Shown: positions 47,346 to 59,690, counted from the first letter of the stretch. The stretch: 64,000 bases of DNA from Vespula vulgaris (GCF_905475345.1 NC_066608.1:2711001-2775000), one strand, 5' to 3'. Notes: generated from the letters alone by a model not told the origin. Program-made: numbers and translations.

Positions 47346-48385
47346 TATTTGTATCGATAAATATGGAAGATTTTGTGTTTTAGCATTTTTTTCTATTTTT
47401 TTTTCTATTTTTTGTTTTTGTTGTGTGAACTACGAGCGTGATTCATGGTAATGGATTTACTGTACTTTTCGTTTTGACGGAATTCAATTTTCATTTCTCT
47501 TTAAACTTATAGAAATTATAAATTTGTTTAGAAATAAAAATAGTTTTTCTTTGTTTTTTTTTTTTGATAATTTATGTGTGTGTGATATGAATTAATGTTG
47601 CAAACGGAAAAAAAGGAATGACGTTTTAACGTCAGTAAATATTAATGATAAATATACACCTGAAATGCCGATTTCATTAAACAAATACTATTTTTAATCA
47701 AATTTGTGATTTCGTCTGAACTGGAATTACTCGTAAATCTTCGATTGCGAGTGATCTCGTTTTTAAATAAAAAAATAAAATAATAATAATAATATTTTCG
47801 AGCTCAATCGAAGTATCGAGATAAGCGTGAAAGATTTAAAACAAAGTTTTTTTCGAACATCATCGAGTATCGTATTCGAAGATATTCGTATGTTAAATTA
47901 TTTCGTATATGTCGACAGTGAATATACAGAATTCCTTGCGACTCTAAATCAGAGAAAGAGAAGGAAAAAAAAATATTTAGAAACTTATTTGGTTGATAGT
48001 AAAAGGAAAGATAAAGTCTTTGAATAAGGAAATAAGAATGTACATACATATTCATAACTTTGTTGCCAGCGAATGGAATTTCCAAGTCATGACGTATTTA
48101 CAATAAATTCGCTTTATTCGTTTTATAAAAGGAAATTGTATCGTACCGGAAATATTTCAGACGAGATATCGTAGATCGAAAAATACCAGATCTTTGAAAA
48201 TTTCTTAAGAAATATATAAAGGTACATACATACGTAAACACAGATATACATACATAGATATAGATATAAATGATTAGATACGATGGCTGATGAATGGATC
48301 TGATCTGGGCGTATCTTTTTTCTTTTTTATTTATTTTTTCCTTTCTATTCTATCGCAGAGTAACCTTAAGAAAAAGGTAGCATAA
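47346..48385. other. AT-rich filler
   Basis: T-rich runs at 47385-47425 and 47545-47565, otherwise AT-rich unique DNA with short frames on both strands near 47804-48085. No gene. Confidence 0.65.
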
Positions 48386-48389
48386 TGAG

Positions 48390-48409
48390 ACGTGTGCGCG
48401 CGCGCACGT
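48390..48409. other. 20-bp alternating purine-pyrimidine tract (Z-DNA candidate)
   Basis: The 20 bases alternate strictly purine/pyrimidine and are mostly GC, with the palindrome TGCGCGCGCGCA at 48395-48406. Such GC/GT alternation is the strongest known sequence context for left-handed DNA and is rare in an AT-rich genome. Confidence 0.8.
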
Positions 48410-48670
48410 CTGCCAAGAAGATCGTTCGATTTCGATCAACATCGTAAAGACAAGGTTAGGAAGCATCTCGTAGAAAATTTCGACCTAGTGTTCTCGTATA
48501 CGGTCGAGATGATGAACGAGTGAAGTTAGCTTTTTTGCTCTCAAGATTTGCCGTTACGGTTATGTCTATTTGATTAATGTCCGCCTGTCCTTTTTGTCAA
48601 AGTCTTGGCTCCTCAAAAATCTCGAGGGGTCGTGCGCCGGAAAAGTTTTCGAGTGGTTACTTGATTAATG
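48410..48670. other. Unique island with a 13-bp direct repeat
   Basis: GC-balanced unique DNA. TTGATTAATGTCC occurs at 48570 and again at 48661, 91 bp apart; the second copy abuts the TTCC microsatellite. No gene. Confidence 0.5.
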
Positions 48671-48671
48671 T

Positions 48672-48761
48672 CCTTCCTTCCTTCCTTCCTTCCTTCCTTC
48701 CTTCCTTACTTACTTACTTCCTTACTTACTTACTTACTTATTTACTTACTTATTTACATCC
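48672..48761 (+). repeat. TTCC/TTAC tetranucleotide repeat
   Basis: About nine CCTT units pass into ACTT and then ATTT-interrupted ACTT units. This is another compound array in which the motif changes by single substitutions along its length. Confidence 0.97.
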
Positions 48762-49125
48762 TTAAATTATGTACCATAATTTTTTAATTTTGATTGTAAG
48801 TTTTTATTGTTATATGACCGAATGTTATATTACGAATTCGTAGTGGTTCCTTTTTGCATAGGATAGAGACGTTAATTCTTGTCGAATAGAATCATGGATG
48901 GTAGAAAGAAAAGTAGAAGAAAAGCTGGTTGGTTGTATGTATCCTTTGGATAAGGAACCGTAATTAAAATGGAGAGAAGTTTGTGGAGTGAGAAAAAGAT
49001 AAAAGGATGCAAACACTCGGACTATTTTTAGAGACTCTACTTTCTCTATTCCTCTAGAAGCGGATATAAAGCGATCGAGGGAGAAAGAGAAATGGAAAGA
49101 GTGAGAAAGAAAGAGAAAGAAAGAC

Positions 49126-49160
<35 letters not shown>

Positions 49161-49170
49161 GAAAGAGAGA
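48762..49170. other. AT-rich DNA and GA tract
   Basis: AT-rich to 48840, moderately unique DNA to about 49070, then a purine (GA) tract at 49075-49172. The 165-codon minus-strand frame is largely Ser/Leu/Phe from this tract. Confidence 0.65.
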
Positions 49171-50060
49171 GATGAAAGAAGAAAAGTACCAACCACGAGG
49201 GTTTTTACTCGAGCAAAGGAACGAAAGGGTTTACTTTCGCAACAACGATAGAGTGGATGGGATAGCAAGGAAAAGCGTTGGAGTTTTGTCGACGACGACA
49301 GTAACGTTCGCGCTTGGTGCAATTATTCGGTTCATTTCATTTAAGGAACGTCGTCCTGAGTAATGCACCCTCTTGCACGTTCATAGAAGGGACAACAAGG
49401 AACACGAGGAGTCGAAGATAAAAAGGGAAGGTGTCCGCGTCTTGAGATCCTTAGGTAAATTCCTTTTAGCTCGTCGTTCGCTCGAATAGAAGTCGTGATG
49501 AAGAGGAACAGAAGAAGGAAGAGAAGAGTAGCAAGAAAAAAAAGAAGAAGAAGAAACATAGATAGACTCGAGAGTCTCTAGTTCTCGTTCGATGGCACGT
49601 AGGTAAGCATTTATCCTGGAATATCCTATTTATCTTCGAAGGAGAAGAGACACACGGGTTCTACTACCGGTAGCACTTATTTTGGCAATTCGATCACGTC
49701 CGGTCGATCCAGCGCTTCCTTCGTGAAACCCACAATTTCGATTTTCCTTCCTTGAGATTTCCACCTCTTTTTTTTTCTTTTTTTCTTTCTTTTATTTTTT
49801 TTTCTCCCATATACCTAACCTAACATACCACCCACCTGCCTACCTACCTACCTTTATATTTTCAACTTAGCAAGCCTTACTCCTCGTCTCCGATTTTTGC
49901 TATCGAGAACCGAGATACGCGTTGAATTTAAAGGTACGTTCAAGTTCGTGAATCTTTTGGGATAAAAAAATTCCATCCTCCTTTTGCCAAAAAGAAACAA
50001 GAAAAAAGAAACAAACAGACAAAGCTATTCTTTCTTTTTCACTCAGAGAGAAATTGGAAA
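49171..50060. other. Unique island with pyrimidine and A-rich tails
   Basis: GC-balanced unique sequence at 49175-49500 and 49560-49750, separated by a purine tract (49500-49560). T-rich DNA at 49768-49805 and a short (CCTA)n at about 49838-49852. No gene recognised. Confidence 0.45.
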
Positions 50061-50560
50061 TGGTCGTGCATTAACGTCGCAAATCTAGGGAATATCTAGG
50101 AATTTCGAAAGGGACCAACACGAGGAAGAACGTTCGTGGAGGTTCTGTGGACCAGTGTTGGGCAATCAACGATAACGTCGATCGATCATCGAACGAGCAT
50201 ACCATCCCACTCTTCCTCCACCCCTCTCTCTCTCTATCTCCCACTACCATCATCGCCATCACCATCCCTCCCCCACCCTACACCCTTCTCTCCACCCGGT
50301 CTGACCAACCTGCCGGTCATTAATTAAAACTGGAATTCGCGCGAATGAACCAGCAATGAACACTTGACCGGTCGGATTTGCCTCGCGGTACATCACCCTG
50401 ATCGTTTTGAAGTGGCCCTTCAAAGCTGGCTCCTTGTCCGACGAATAACGTAGCCTAAAACGTGTTAGAAACTTCGAGTTAAGGGGTTTGAAGAGAGGAA
50501 TCTCGTTTATGTTAGCGTTGTCCATACTGAGGAAAGCTTGTCTTCCTCTTCCTATCCGTC
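50061..50560 (-). other. GC-balanced island with a 50-codon protein-like minus-strand stretch
   Basis: Unique sequence at 50061-50210 and 50300-50560 flanks a C-rich pyrimidine patch (50205-50300). On the minus strand at about 50310-50520 a frame of mixed composition is open and reads like a short soluble segment, but the larger frame containing it starts inside the GA repeat. No splice sites frame it clearly. It could be a lone exon or conserved non-coding DNA. Confidence 0.25.
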
Positions 50561-50568
50561 TATTTCTA

Positions 50569-50715
50569 CAGTTAGAGAGAATGAAAGAGAATGAGAGAGA
50601 GAGAGATAGTAAGAGAGTGAAAGAGAGCGAAAGAGAGTCTGTGTGAGAGAGACAGAGACAGGGAGAGAAAGAGAGGAAGAGAAAGAGAGGGAGAGAGTGA
50701 GAGAGCGAGAGAAAG
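50569..50715 (-). repeat. GA-rich microsatellite
   Basis: About 145 bp of (GA)n with GAAA, GTGA and GGGA interruptions. Minus-strand frames read as Ser/Leu/Phe strings. Confidence 0.95.
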
Positions 50716-50739
50716 GGAGACAACGTGGGGGAAGGAAGA

Positions 50740-50995
50740 GATGAACCGAAAACGCACTATAGAGCGGTCCTGCAATTTCGATGCCGGGGCTCGTGCCCTG
50801 TAATTTAATCAATTAACGCCGGAGCTCGGTGGACGATGACGCTCGGATAGATCGGTTCGAATTCGATGTCCAGCAGGATGGTGGCAAAGCGAGCCGCTAT
50901 CGACTCGATCCTGAGCCAACTTTGAATTAGGATCGACGATTACCCCGGGCGACTCGTACAAGATCAACGCATATTCAAGGGACACACGTTATACG
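50740..50995. promoter_or_regulatory. GC-balanced island with a paired-class homeodomain P2-like site
   Basis: Unique sequence containing TAATTTAATCAATTAA at 50801-50816. Within it TAAT-CA-ATTA (50806-50815) has the inverted TAAT spacing of two that is known for paired-class homeodomain dimers. The rest of the island is CpG-containing unique DNA without a reading frame. Binding is inferred. Confidence 0.35.
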
Positions 50996-53265
50996 TTATA
51001 TGTAGTTAAGTTAAGTTAAGACCTTAGGTAGCGTAGTGAATGATTTATAATAATGATTCGTTTTACGTATATTTTTTAATATCGTTGATATTGTTTTATA
51101 AAAGGTATATAATAGATCATAGAAATATTTTATAGAAGATATATCATATATGGTAGATCAATTGCACGCTCGAGATACTTGTTATACGTAAGTATTTATT
51201 TACACTTATAGTGAGATGGTTAATGATGGGTAAGAATGAGTTATTGTGTTATTAGTTTTCGAGCTAAGTATTTTCTGAAACACGATAATAATATCTAATA
51301 AAGTGATATAATTTGTTGTATTTGTTTTAAGATGCAACAGTGTTAATAATCAAGAATCAGTGATTGATTGTTAACATGAATCGATATTGATTCTGTGATA
51401 CTGTCGTAAATGATCAATAAGAATGATTTATTATGTTATTACTTTTAAATGTAGATATTTTATAGAATAATATCGGTGTATTGATAATGGTAATTTTTTT
51501 TTGCATGCATGTAAAATGCAATAAAGCCAATAACGTCAATATTAATATCGAAAATCGTTGAGTGTTTCTCAACTTAGATCGATATTGACTCGTTAATATA
51601 TTGTTAAATCGGAAGACGTAAATCATCGGTATTTTTCACTCTTTCAAACGAGTTGCAGAAATGAAAAACGAATCGTCGTTTAAAAATTTTTCAAACGTTG
51701 TTTGAGTAGACGTGAAATGCGAGACGGTAACTCACATTTTCTTCGTGTCAAACTGTTATCGCGTGATAAAGAATCATGAAATTTATATGATTCTACAGGA
51801 ACTCTCGTTACAGTTCTGAACAATTCGAATCGGAAATGGAGCATCCGTTTAAAGAATACAGAAGAATTTTTTTTTTTTTTGCAAATGCTCATTCGAACGC
51901 ATCGAGTAATATTTTAGAGTGATTTTAAAAATGACTATAATTCTGACAATGATAGTAAGTTTTTCTTTTTCTTGATAAATGTTGTAAGAAAATGATTGTT
52001 AAGTGATACTGACAGTAATGATCTAGAAAACGATTTCGTTTAACAAAATATTTATATTGTTTGAGAATATAGACTTATACATATTTAACACGTCTTTTAA
52101 AAATTTGTGAAAATTGAGATTAGACATATTTTACATTATAAAACCGATCTATTTTACATTATAATACCGTCAATAATGTGTTAACTGAGAAAGAAGGATT
52201 AATTTGTCGGAGGAGATTTAATTTTTTTTTTTTGACAAAAGAATAAATAAATCATTTGTTTCGTATTGCTATTAAAAATGCATTATACTTTTCAATGCTT
52301 CTCTTTATGATTCATTAATTTATTCCAAATTTTCTCTTTTCATGAATATCTTTTTCTCTCTATTTTGTTTCGGTTAACGTAACATTTATTGTAAATATAT
52401 TATAATCGAATTAATAGTTTCTTCTGATGCATTATTTCACGTAAAATCAAGTACATTCGGTGGATAGAGATCCAACAAATTGATTTGTCAAAATTGGATT
52501 CAATGTCTAACAAAAATAAAAAAAGGATATATAACAACATTAAAAAAAAAAGAAGAAATTAAAAAGAGATACAGTAAGTCCAATACGTGAATATCTCGAA
52601 TTAATAAAAATATTATTTTACTCGTCTCTCGACGTATTTATAAAAGAATAATAATAATGAAATATTTACAATAAAAAATGTTGCGTTAGAATATCAATAA
52701 TTAGAAAATTACCTTCGAAAGCTTTTAACTCGAAAAATCTTGAAATTTTAAACAAGTCATCAATTACTTGTCACATCTACATTATCATACAAAATATTAT
52801 TACTAAAACGTATTGATGCTTTTTATCATATATAACAGAACAAAAACTAAATATAACATAATATACATAAAAATAAATTCAACCGCACGTACGGGAAATC
52901 CTTGAATCGTTTAAAATTAATACCCATTCTACGTATAATATGTACGTTTAATACAGAAGCACAACAATATTTTTCCATTTTTAATTTCATACGACGTTTC
53001 TCAATTCTGTTTTCGATTTATATGAGGCGCTCTCGGAGGTCAATTAACTTCGATGAAGAACAAAAAAAAAAGAATAAAAAAAGAAGAAGAAGAAAAAGGA
53101 AGGGGGGAAAAAAGAAACAAAATAAAAAAAAAGAAATCAACAAAATGGAACTCGGCGGTGTGTGCCATTGTAAATTTCAAAACCGCAGCTACGTATTCGA
53201 CCGCAAAATGGAAAATCTTTCTCCGGACATATCGGCCCTATCGTAATAAAGAGTATTTTCTCTTT
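50996..53265. other. AT-rich gene-free stretch
   Basis: A short (GTTAA)n pentamer run at about 51004-51020, T- and A-runs, an A-rich tract at 53060-53145, otherwise AT-rich unique DNA. A 114-codon frame (52902-53246) is Lys/Arg-rich where it crosses the A-rich tract. No gene. Confidence 0.65.
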
Positions 53266-53269
53266 CTCG

Positions 53270-53290
53270 CTCTCTCTCTCTCTCTCTTTT

Positions 53291-53366
<76 letters not shown>

Positions 53367-53445
53367 TATGTATACGTGTACGTTACCGTAACATATCTAT
53401 ATGTATGTCCTATAGGATAGGTATATAAGTACGTATGTATGTATA
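53270..53445 (+). repeat. CT and TA microsatellites
   Basis: (CT)n at about 53269-53287 leads into (TA)n with TACA interruptions at 53291-53368, then TATG-like DNA. Frames across it are Ile/Tyr strings. Confidence 0.95.
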
Positions 53446-53449
53446 TACG

Positions 53450-53780
53450 TTTGACGCATCGCACTCGAGCGATTATGATGGCGCATTAAACTGGCAAAAT
53501 GCGAGATAATACATGCGGTTTGTAATGTTTCGGCCTTTCGAGCATAGCGCATCGAGGGTGTGCGCACACTATTCGCATTATCCTAGGCATCGTTAGCGGG
53601 ACGTATATGACGTCATTAGAACGAAGTGCTGTTTAACGGGTAGTTAACACATAATTACTGCGCGCGCACAGTTATCCATAGTATATAGACGACTAACTCA
53701 GTGTGCGCGCCGATCGGCCAACCAGTCAGCGAGTTTCGTTTGTTTGCTTCCGGTCCCGAAACGCGCTTTGTAAGTGCGAG
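53450..53780 (+). promoter_or_regulatory. Promoter-like CpG-rich island with CRE, palindromes, initiator and donor site
   Basis: In order on the + strand: palindrome GTGTGCGCACAC (53558-53569); a perfect CRE, TGACGTCA (53608-53615); TGCGCGCGCA (53659-53668); TATATA (53682-53687); an arthropod-type initiator TCAGT (53698-53702); and GTAAGT, a consensus splice donor, at 53769. That order would suit a promoter with a 69-bp untranslated first exon. The TATATA lies only 18 bp before the initiator, closer than normal, so it is probably not a working TATA box. No downstream coding exon was found within the window. Confidence 0.35.
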
Positions 53781-53819
53781 TAAATATACATGTATGTATA
53801 CGTATATATGTAAGTATGT

Positions 53820-53880
53820 ATGGATGTATGGATGTATGGATGGATGGATGGATGGATGGATGGATGGATGGATGGATGGG
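53820..53880 (+). repeat. GGAT tetranucleotide repeat
   Basis: Two GGATGTAT units and then about ten GGAT units. It would lie in the intron if the donor at 53769 is real. Confidence 0.97.
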
Positions 53881-54775
53881 TGTATTTCCATCGTCTACAT
53901 ACAAAAGTTAGTTACGAAAATGTTCTCGGGGCTCTTTAAAATTCTATCAGTTTTTATGGACTTTCTCTTGGATAATATATGTTTGCTTTTCTTTTCTTTT
54001 TTTTTCTTTCTTTCTTGCTTTCTTTCTTTTTTGTTTTCTTCGTTTCTTTCTTTTTTGATTTTTTCTTCTTTTTTTTTTGCTCGATACGAAACAAAATCGT
54101 AAATTTTCGTAGAAATTTGATTAACGCGTCGCAGTCACGATTACTCTAATTTTGTGATATTCATTAATATCGTTTCGTATGTTGTTCAAGAATTATTTGT
54201 TTTAATTGTGTCTATTTCATTAGTTTTTGTTTTTTTCTTTTTCTTTTTTTTTAAGAATTGAAAGATGTTATTTGTTCTCGTGAATAAAGGATTCTCGTAA
54301 ATTTATAGGATGCACATTGTTTTATGTCGTTTAACAAGGATTTTGTAAGTACTTAAATATAATTCCTTCGAAAGTTTGATCATTGTTACGATATTTGCAG
54401 GATTTTGAATAAAACGTGCATATTCATTTTTTTCTTTTTATAAAAGCGATCGATAAAAGAAATTCGCCGAAAAGCAAATTCTTTTCCTTTTTCCTTTCTT
54501 TTCTTTCTTAAATCGCTATTACGGTGAAATCTATTCTTTTGAAATACACTCGTTTCTTTAAACGTTCTTTTCTTCTCTTTTTTTTATTTGCTTTAAAATT
54601 ATTCATACGTTTTATTTAACGTAACATTAATCTTTTAAGATCGTATTAAAAATTTATATATCTCTTTGTTCAATCTTTAAAAAGTTATTCAATTTTAAAC
54701 AGCGTGTGAATATTTTCGTGACTTACTACGTAAAAATACGAGTTTTCGCTTGGTTCAAGAGGTATTATCGTAAAT
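53881..54775. other. T-rich and AT-rich filler
   Basis: T-rich tract with CTTT at 53985-54080, otherwise AT-rich. No gene. Confidence 0.65.
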
Positions 54776-54810
54776 ACGAGACGAGACGAGACGAGACGAG
54801 ACGAGACGAG
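54776..54810 (+). repeat. ACGAG pentanucleotide repeat, seven units
   Basis: Seven perfect copies of ACGAG. A pentanucleotide with a CpG in each unit is unusual next to the AT-rich repeats of the window. Confidence 0.97.
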
Positions 54811-54923
54811 CCGTCGAGAGGGCAAACGAAATCTCCGTTCTTGGATTTTTGCTCTTCTTTTGACGTTCTCGTTGAGAGGAGAAATACTTGACTATTTCCT
54901 CGATATAAATAAAATGCACAAAT

Positions 54924-54970
<47 letters not shown>

Positions 54971-55415
54971 CGAAATTTTATTTATATTTCATACGTTGTC
55001 ACTAAACATTGTTTCTACATGAAAACGAAATATCATCACCGGGCGTTGATGTAAAAAGAAAAGAAATCTTTCGTTATATTTTCGATATAAAATATTATAA
55101 AATGCTAATTAACATAAAAAATAAATAAATAAATAACTAGAGAGATAGAAATTAAAATGAATTTAAATAGTCATATTTATATTTGTAACGTTGTCAGCAA
55201 AATGATTATTGCTAATTAAGATAACATATCTTATATATAACATATAGTTATAGAAAAAGGAAAAAAATATTTAATTATTTTCTGAATTTAAATTCCTATA
55301 TTTATGATGTTGTTTAGAATCTGTACATAATTATCTGATTATATATACTTAGGAAGTACTAAATTAAACAGAAGAGATAAAGAAAGATAAAAAATGATAC
55401 GGAAAGAAAGATATT

Positions 55416-55458
<43 letters not shown>

Positions 55459-55768
55459 GGATCGACCAAAAGTATCAGGATAATTATAAAAATCATTTTC
55501 TTACACTTCTCATCCTTGTAATTAATCTTATAATTTTACTCAAAAGCATTGAGAAAGATTAACTAATTTTTATAATTATCTAAAAACTTTTGACATCACT
55601 TTATACATCCATATTAATTGTGTTCGTGTATTTGTTACAATTAAATCAAGGAAAATAATATTTGTACTTTGTATAAAGAAAAAAAATTAATAAAACATAA
55701 AATTATATATACATATACATATATATATAATTTATATATTATAATTTATATATATATTATTTATAATT

Positions 55769-55816
<48 letters not shown>

Positions 55817-55825
55817 TATATTTAA
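54811..55825. other. AT-rich stretch with GA and TA microsatellites
   Basis: (GA)n at about 54926-54968, (TA)n at about 55420-55455 and AT-rich TA tracts at 55705-55815. No gene. Confidence 0.75.
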
Positions 55826-56125
55826 GCATTTCCATGAAGGAATAATTCTGATGGAGAGACATTTTGATACGCATGGGATCGTTTGATGGACGATGGTGGA
55901 TGGACGTAGCGCACTTAAATCATCGTTTACGATATTAGCTACGACATTATCGCGCAACGTCTCCCGCGCTTCGTTGCTTGCAAGATCGAAAACCGATAAC
56001 CGTGTCTGGATATAGAAGTAAGGAGCCATTGAGTGTTTCGATGTCTGCGTCGTTCATGGATTAAGGAAGGCAAAACCCGTTCGTTCGTTCATTCGAAAAG
56101 CCGTGCAGCTTACCGATCTCTATTC
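55826..56125. other. GC-balanced unique island
   Basis: Unique sequence with words such as ATCATCGTTTACGATATTAG near 55918. The 72-codon minus-strand frame (55811-56029) has mixed composition but no motif. Candidate conserved non-coding element. Confidence 0.3.
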
Positions 56126-57560
56126 GGGATATATTATATTTATATATATATATGTATGTATATATGTATATATGTACACATGTATATATTCCTTACAAAC
56201 TCATGATGCATATTATATCCTTATCATATAACCATTAACATTACCGATAACGAGCTTTCTCCTTGCCATTGTTATTGTTCCTGCTGTTACTTCATCTTGG
56301 TAGATGGATATTTACGATCAAAAAAAGAAAAAAAAAAAAAGAAGAAACGAAGAACTGAGAACGTTAATTTTCATATTACGATGAAATATGATCGATATAT
56401 ATTTCGCTAATGATGTTCCTTCATTATTCTTTTTTTCTTTTTTCTTTTCATTCCCTTTTTTTCGTTTCCTTTGATACAATTTTCAATCGGACGTTTTAAA
56501 TCTACGTAATTATGTTCAGTCGATTTCAATTCTCTATAGTGTATAATTAACGTTATTACACTTCTTTCGTTTAATTTTGTTTTTTTCGTTTTTTCTTTTT
56601 CTTTTTTTTTTTTTTTGTTCACTGGTGATCTCATATTTCATAGTCTTTTTTAGAGTTTATCCAATATAAATTAAACACTTGGATATGTATTAATTTGCAG
56701 GTTAAATCGTTTATTTTATTTTTAATAATGTAAAAATAAAAATTGAACTATAAACAAACGTTATCGTATTATATATAATTTTACATTATTTTTTATCGTT
56801 AGTTTATTTTCTATATTTTTCCTTTTTTCGCATTTCCAGTTTATTCAAAGTAAATTAAATATTGAATATTTATTAATTAGCGCGTTAAATCGTCTGTTTA
56901 CTTTTCATAATCTAGAAATAAAATAATAAAATCAGCGAACGTTATCGTATTCTATTTTCTTTATCGGTTATGATTTTACATTGTTGTTTTTAATAATATT
57001 TATTTGAAATAAAAGAAAAATATAAAATGAGCTAACGCGATACATACATACATACATACATACATCCATACATGGATTTTAATTTATAGATTTAATCGTT
57101 TGTTTATCTTTCTCCTAATACCAAAATAAAACAGAAATATTGATTTATTATAAGCTAGTCCAAATAAAACAGAAACAAGCTGACAAAAAACGCAACGCAT
57201 TGAAAAAAGCATGTGACAATATTGTTTGGCTAATTAATTAGTTGGTTGGTTATAATTATATTACGATTTACGAAATGTGAGAGTAAATAACAACAACAAC
57301 AACAACAACAACAATAATAATAACAAAAATAACGAAAGTTCCCTGATACAGAACTTTATTTTTTCTTTCTATCTTTTTAATCACAGTACAGTGTATTATC
57401 GTAGTCTCGTATATTTATTATAAAAAAAAATGAAGATAAAAATACAGATAGAGATAGATAGAAAGACGAAAATGAAAGAAAAAGCAAAAGATAAAGAGAC
57501 AGAGATAGAGACAGAGAGAGAGATAGATAGATAGAGAAAGAGAGAGAGAGAGACAGAGAA
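56126..57560. other. AT-rich stretch with simple repeats
   Basis: TATG/TATA tract at 56133-56190, T-rich runs at 56430-56465 and 56580-56617, (CATA)n at 57043-57065, (AAC)n at about 57291-57312 and purine (GA)n DNA at 57465-57560. Words near 56655-56720 and 56840-56900 (TTTATCCAATATAAATTAAA; TTATTCAAAGTAAATTAAAT) suggest an old duplication of about 185 bp. No gene. Confidence 0.65.
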
Positions 57561-57935
57561 GACGTTTAGGCCCCATAAAAAGGTAGGAAGGAGGTTCTAC
57601 GAGTAAGAGTGCCGTTTGAAGAGGACGTCGTACGTGATTCTTGGGTGCTTAGCATTAAAAACTCTGGCGCCCTCATCGCGTTGGCCGCGGCGTATCATCA
57701 ACATGGAGCGTCAACGAGGGTGGAAACGACTGTGGAGTGGCCGAGTTAAGTCGAGCCCTTGCTCGAATGTCTCTGACGGGAGCGCGACGAGTAGTTAATT
57801 AACACCTCCCGTTACCCTCGCACCTCCAACAACCACCGACCTTCGGCCCACTTCAACTCACAGTGCTGCCTGTAGCTCTACGAGCGTCTCGCCTCGTTCT
57901 ACTACCGTAGAACGTTTCCCTTCTGAACTCTAACA
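57561..57935. other. GC-rich unique island
   Basis: One of the most GC-rich unique stretches, with many CpGs (GTTGGCCGCGGCGTATCATC near 57681-57700). A 60-codon frame from 57616 is open but unrecognised. Could be a promoter, exon or regulatory element. Confidence 0.35.
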
Positions 57936-58101
57936 GTTCTCTCTCTCTCTCTCTCTCTTTCTTTCTCTTTCTCTCTCTTTCTCTGGAAAAGCCCTTCTAC
58001 AGGTAACACTCTCGATCTCCAAACCTCTTCTCTACGAAACCATCTCCCACCTCTCTTCTCTCTCTCTCTCTTTTTCTTTTTCTTTCTTTTTCTTTCTTTC
58101 T

Positions 58102-58136
<35 letters not shown>

Positions 58137-58345
58137 CTCTGTCTCTCTCTTTCTCTCTCTCTCTCTCTTCCTTTCGTTCCTGCTCTTTGCTTTTCACCTA
58201 CCTTCCTTCTAGTTCCCCTTCATTGTCAATTTCTTTTTCCTTTCCTCGCCCTCTTTGTAATTAAGATGCTCTTAGGAAAGAAAAGCTGCCGCTCCATTGA
58301 ACGTTCTTTTGTGTATTTGTAATTTGACTATACGAATATAACGAG

Positions 58346-58392
<47 letters not shown>

Positions 58393-58480
58393 CTTTCTTC
58401 TTCTCTTTCCCCTTCTTTCTTTCTCTCTTTCTTTCTCTCTCTCTCTTTTTCCTTCTATCACCCGCCCACCATTTCTTTCA
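57936..58480 (+). repeat. Long CT and CTTT microsatellite cluster
   Basis: (CT)n and CTTT tracts at about 57937-57985 and 58050-58170, a (CTTT)n block of about 45 bp at 58347-58391, then CT-rich DNA to 58455. A short unique patch lies at 58260-58345. Arg/Glu/Lys frames on the minus strand are repeat translations. Confidence 0.93.
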
Positions 58481-59690
58481 TTTTTGTGGATGAATGTTTT
58501 CATGTTGTTATATCCCTTAGAGTGCTTTCGTATCATTTACTTACTTATTATTCTATCGGTTACGAGTACTCTTAGCTATTAATAATTTTCCTTCATCACT
58601 TCCTCTCTCTCCCTTTACAAAACCTACCCCTTCTCTCTTTCTCTCTCTCTCTCTCTTATCTCTCTCCCTTTTCGCTACCCTCTTATAGAAATATATTACG
58701 ATTTCCTAACGTGATATGACAAATTTTTTCTTCTCGAAAAATAAGTAAAATAATTTTTTTGCAAAGAAATTTGCCGTCGCAAATACTTTTGCAATGGCCA
58801 CCCTTTCAATCCTTCTTAACTCGTATTCCTTCTCTGACAAACGCAAAGGAGTAATAAGTACTTACTTACTATCTACTTTCGGCAAATAAATAAGAAGCGA
58901 GAAACTGGTGTCTTTGAATCGATTACCACTTCCTTCCTTTCATTTGCCGGACTTATGCCAGGGAATTACTACGCTGCACTTTCAGGGAAAAGATCAAAAG
59001 AGAAGAAATCGAGTTTCGCGATCTTCCTTATTTCCTCGTCGTTGATTGCACCGTCGTCTACCCAGCCCTCGAGACACTTCCGAAGAAGAAATTATTTACG
59101 CGTTTCAACGAATTAACTATGATGGTCTACTACGTCGTCTTCTTTATCTTTTGTTTTTTAATCTTGAAATCATAGATAAGAAATATATATATTTTATATA
59201 CTAATTTTATATACCATATAAACAGGTGTTGCACGGCTCATGCGTGTTATGTATATACGAGATTACTTACAATGTGTACGTATTCGAGAACATATATCTT
59301 TTTTTTTAAAGGATTTTACGATTTATTATACAAAGAAAAGTAAAAACGATCGTCGTTACAAATTCAGACAGTCAAATTATATGAGTCGATAATATTCATT
59401 TTTGAAATTTAATTGAACGCGTTTGATTTCTTTCAATATATATATTTATATATATATTTATATACATATATTTATATATATATATACATATATATAAAAT
59501 ACAGAAGCTCTATTGTGGACTTAAAAACAAACATCGATGTTGTAGAGAAAACTATCGATGAACCCCCTCGAAAAAAAGAAAGAAAAAGAAAAAAAAGAAA
59601 ACCATACAACTACACTGGTTTGAGCGATTCGTTCGAAACAATAAAAAAAAGTGAAAAAAAAACAAAAAAAATCTACTTGGCGAGCGAAAA
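58481..59690. other. Mixed unique and AT-rich DNA
   Basis: CT tract at 58630-58670; a GC-balanced unique patch at 58770-59110; TA-rich tract at 59436-59495; A-rich DNA at 59568-59672. A 102-codon frame (59413-59721) mixes Ile/Tyr from the TA tract and Lys from A-runs. No gene. Confidence 0.6.

Noticed and set aside
48825..49322. 165-codon minus-strand frame with hydrophobic stretch
   Set aside because: The hydrophobic Ser/Leu/Phe core is a translation of the GA tract at 49075-49172.
50851..50867. tRNA T-arm-like stem-loop with TTCGAAT
   Set aside because: The five-base stem pairs, but no acceptor stem, D-arm or anticodon arm can be placed upstream.
53682..53687. TATATA as the TATA box for the initiator at 53698
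   Set aside because: It lies about 18 bp from the initiator, closer than the usual spacing near 30 bp.
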